Assembly (NCBI RefSeq): GCF_003589595.1
Contig: NW_020653397.1
Coordinates: forward strand, 2,019,061 to 2,083,060
DNA from: Hyposmocoma kahamanoa
Lineage: Eukaryota > Arthropoda > Insecta > Lepidoptera > Cosmopterigidae
Reading direction: 5' to 3'
Length of the DNA: 64,000 bases
A program made the position numbers and the translations under genes. The notes below the pieces were generated by a model. The model ran no database searches, was not told the DNA's origin, and was given only the letters and a program-made list of their open reading frames with translations. Below, piece after piece: positions 63,291 through 64,000 of this stretch (positions within the stretch are counted from its first letter, which is position 1; every line of letters begins with the position of its first letter).

Positions 63291-64000
63291 ACATGAGACA
63301 TACGGTGCTACATTGCGTCATACTGGATACTTGTCTTTTAATTTTGTCGAATATTACTAATTTGACAGTAATTGTTTCGGACGGATGTCGGTGACTTGAC
63401 GGTCCGAAATGTCACAAACGATATTTGTATTTTCTCGGATTTGAATCGAACTTAGTGCATAAGCGACATCCGAAGTATATACGATAAGCGACATACGAAT
63501 TGGATGCAATGCGCAAATGCGCATACGCCCGGCTGGCCCCAACTTTTCCAAATGCCTACTCACTCTAACCTCGAACAGGTGCAGGCAGTATCTATACCTA
63601 TACCATTCCTTTGCCACAAGCCTCTGAAAGAAAGAATCAAAGCGTTTTGTGCGTTTTACATTTTCCCCAAACCTGTAGCAGCTATTCCGTTTAAAGGACA
63701 CAAACTCCGATTGTTTAAAATCAAAAATACAAACACATGTTCCATGCACATGTAGATATATTAACTTCTGACGTTGTCTAGATGTCGAAAAGTTAATAAA
63801 TCATTGGCACCTTTGTTTTGACAGCCGCCATCTTGAACTGCGGGGGTCACAATGTGTGGTCTCACACTAGAGAAATCTGTTAAAAAGTCTCGAGGGTTGC
63901 TATAAATTTTAAATAGGCAAAACATCGCTTGGTAACGACGAGGTTCATAAAACCCGAGTGTTCAGTATCTCATGTGACACGTAATTACAATAGAAGTATC
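63291..64000. other. Right-edge spacer with overlapping unrecognised ORFs
   Basis: A 130-codon minus ORF (63357-63749) overlaps an 83-codon plus ORF (63504-63755). Neither has a motif I know. ACAGCCGCCATCTTGAAC at 63821 is a phrase shared in part with 41618. Confidence 0.25.

Noticed and set aside
1..64000. CRISPR-like arrays, operons, phage or bacterial defence genes
   Set aside because: No regularly spaced direct repeats, no bacterial gene organisation; content is eukaryotic TE debris.
1..64000. LTR retrotransposons or endogenous viral genes
   Set aside because: No gag/protease/integrase motifs and no paired LTRs were found; direct repeats at 16785/17150 are too short and diverged to be LTRs.

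Overview
Eukaryotic intergenic DNA, AT-rich and almost completely built from transposable-element debris. The repeat types (tRNA-headed SINEs with poly(A) tails, LINE fragments whose protein C-termini read like lepidopteran CR1/Jockey-, RTE- and Penelope-type elements, LINE tails ending in short tandem repeats, and mariner, hAT-like, P-like and TTAA-target MITEs) suggest an insect, most likely a moth or butterfly. That assignment rests on memory of repeat families, not on a search. I see no complete host protein-coding gene, no rRNA, no convincing functional tRNA, no CRISPR array and nothing prokaryotic. Almost all short ORFs are antisense or out-of-frame readings of repeats.

Layout. 0-6.7 kb: LINE C-terminal fragments, tRNA-SINEs, a hAT-like MITE and several copies of the dominant SINE-like repeat (called repeat B here). 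7.0-7.65 kb: an isolated GC-rich block ending in a stem-loop. 10.5-12.1 kb: LINE 3' ends. 12.5-13.9 kb: a repeat (called T) with long internal inverted arms, followed by a 100-N assembly gap. 14.3 kb: a Penelope-like GIY-YIG C-terminus. 16-17.3 kb: a TTAA-flanked MITE and a perfect 23-bp hairpin between direct repeats. 22.3 kb and 58.1 kb: two copies of a 494-bp MITE. 27-28.5 kb: two inverted copies of one element around an unrecognised ORF, one copy split by a P-like MITE that carries a THAP-domain remnant. 29.2 kb: a GT/GA microsatellite with 10 N. 31.5-33.3 kb: second copies of the TTAA MITE and of repeat T, the latter interrupted by a 5'-truncated LINE with an open C-terminal frame. 34.5-36.8 kb: nested insertions. 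38.0-41.3 kb: a composite segment present twice in inverted orientation. 42.7-43.1, 50.0-51.5, 57.0, 59.6-61.9 and 63.0 kb: more LINE fragments, including one with the RT catalytic FADD motif. 51.8 kb: a mariner remnant. 47.1-48.0 and 55.3-55.7 kb: CpG-rich, E2F/CCAAT-like segments that are the best candidates for host regulatory DNA.

MITE families with target-site duplications readable directly in the sequence are the strongest biology here: a THAP-containing family (3 copies, each with a perfect 8-bp TSD), a 31-bp-TIR family (3 copies, 8-bp TSDs), a 494-bp family (2 copies, 8-bp TSDs) and a TTAA family (2 copies). Nesting gives a relative order of insertion. No host pathway or operon-like cooperation can be inferred.
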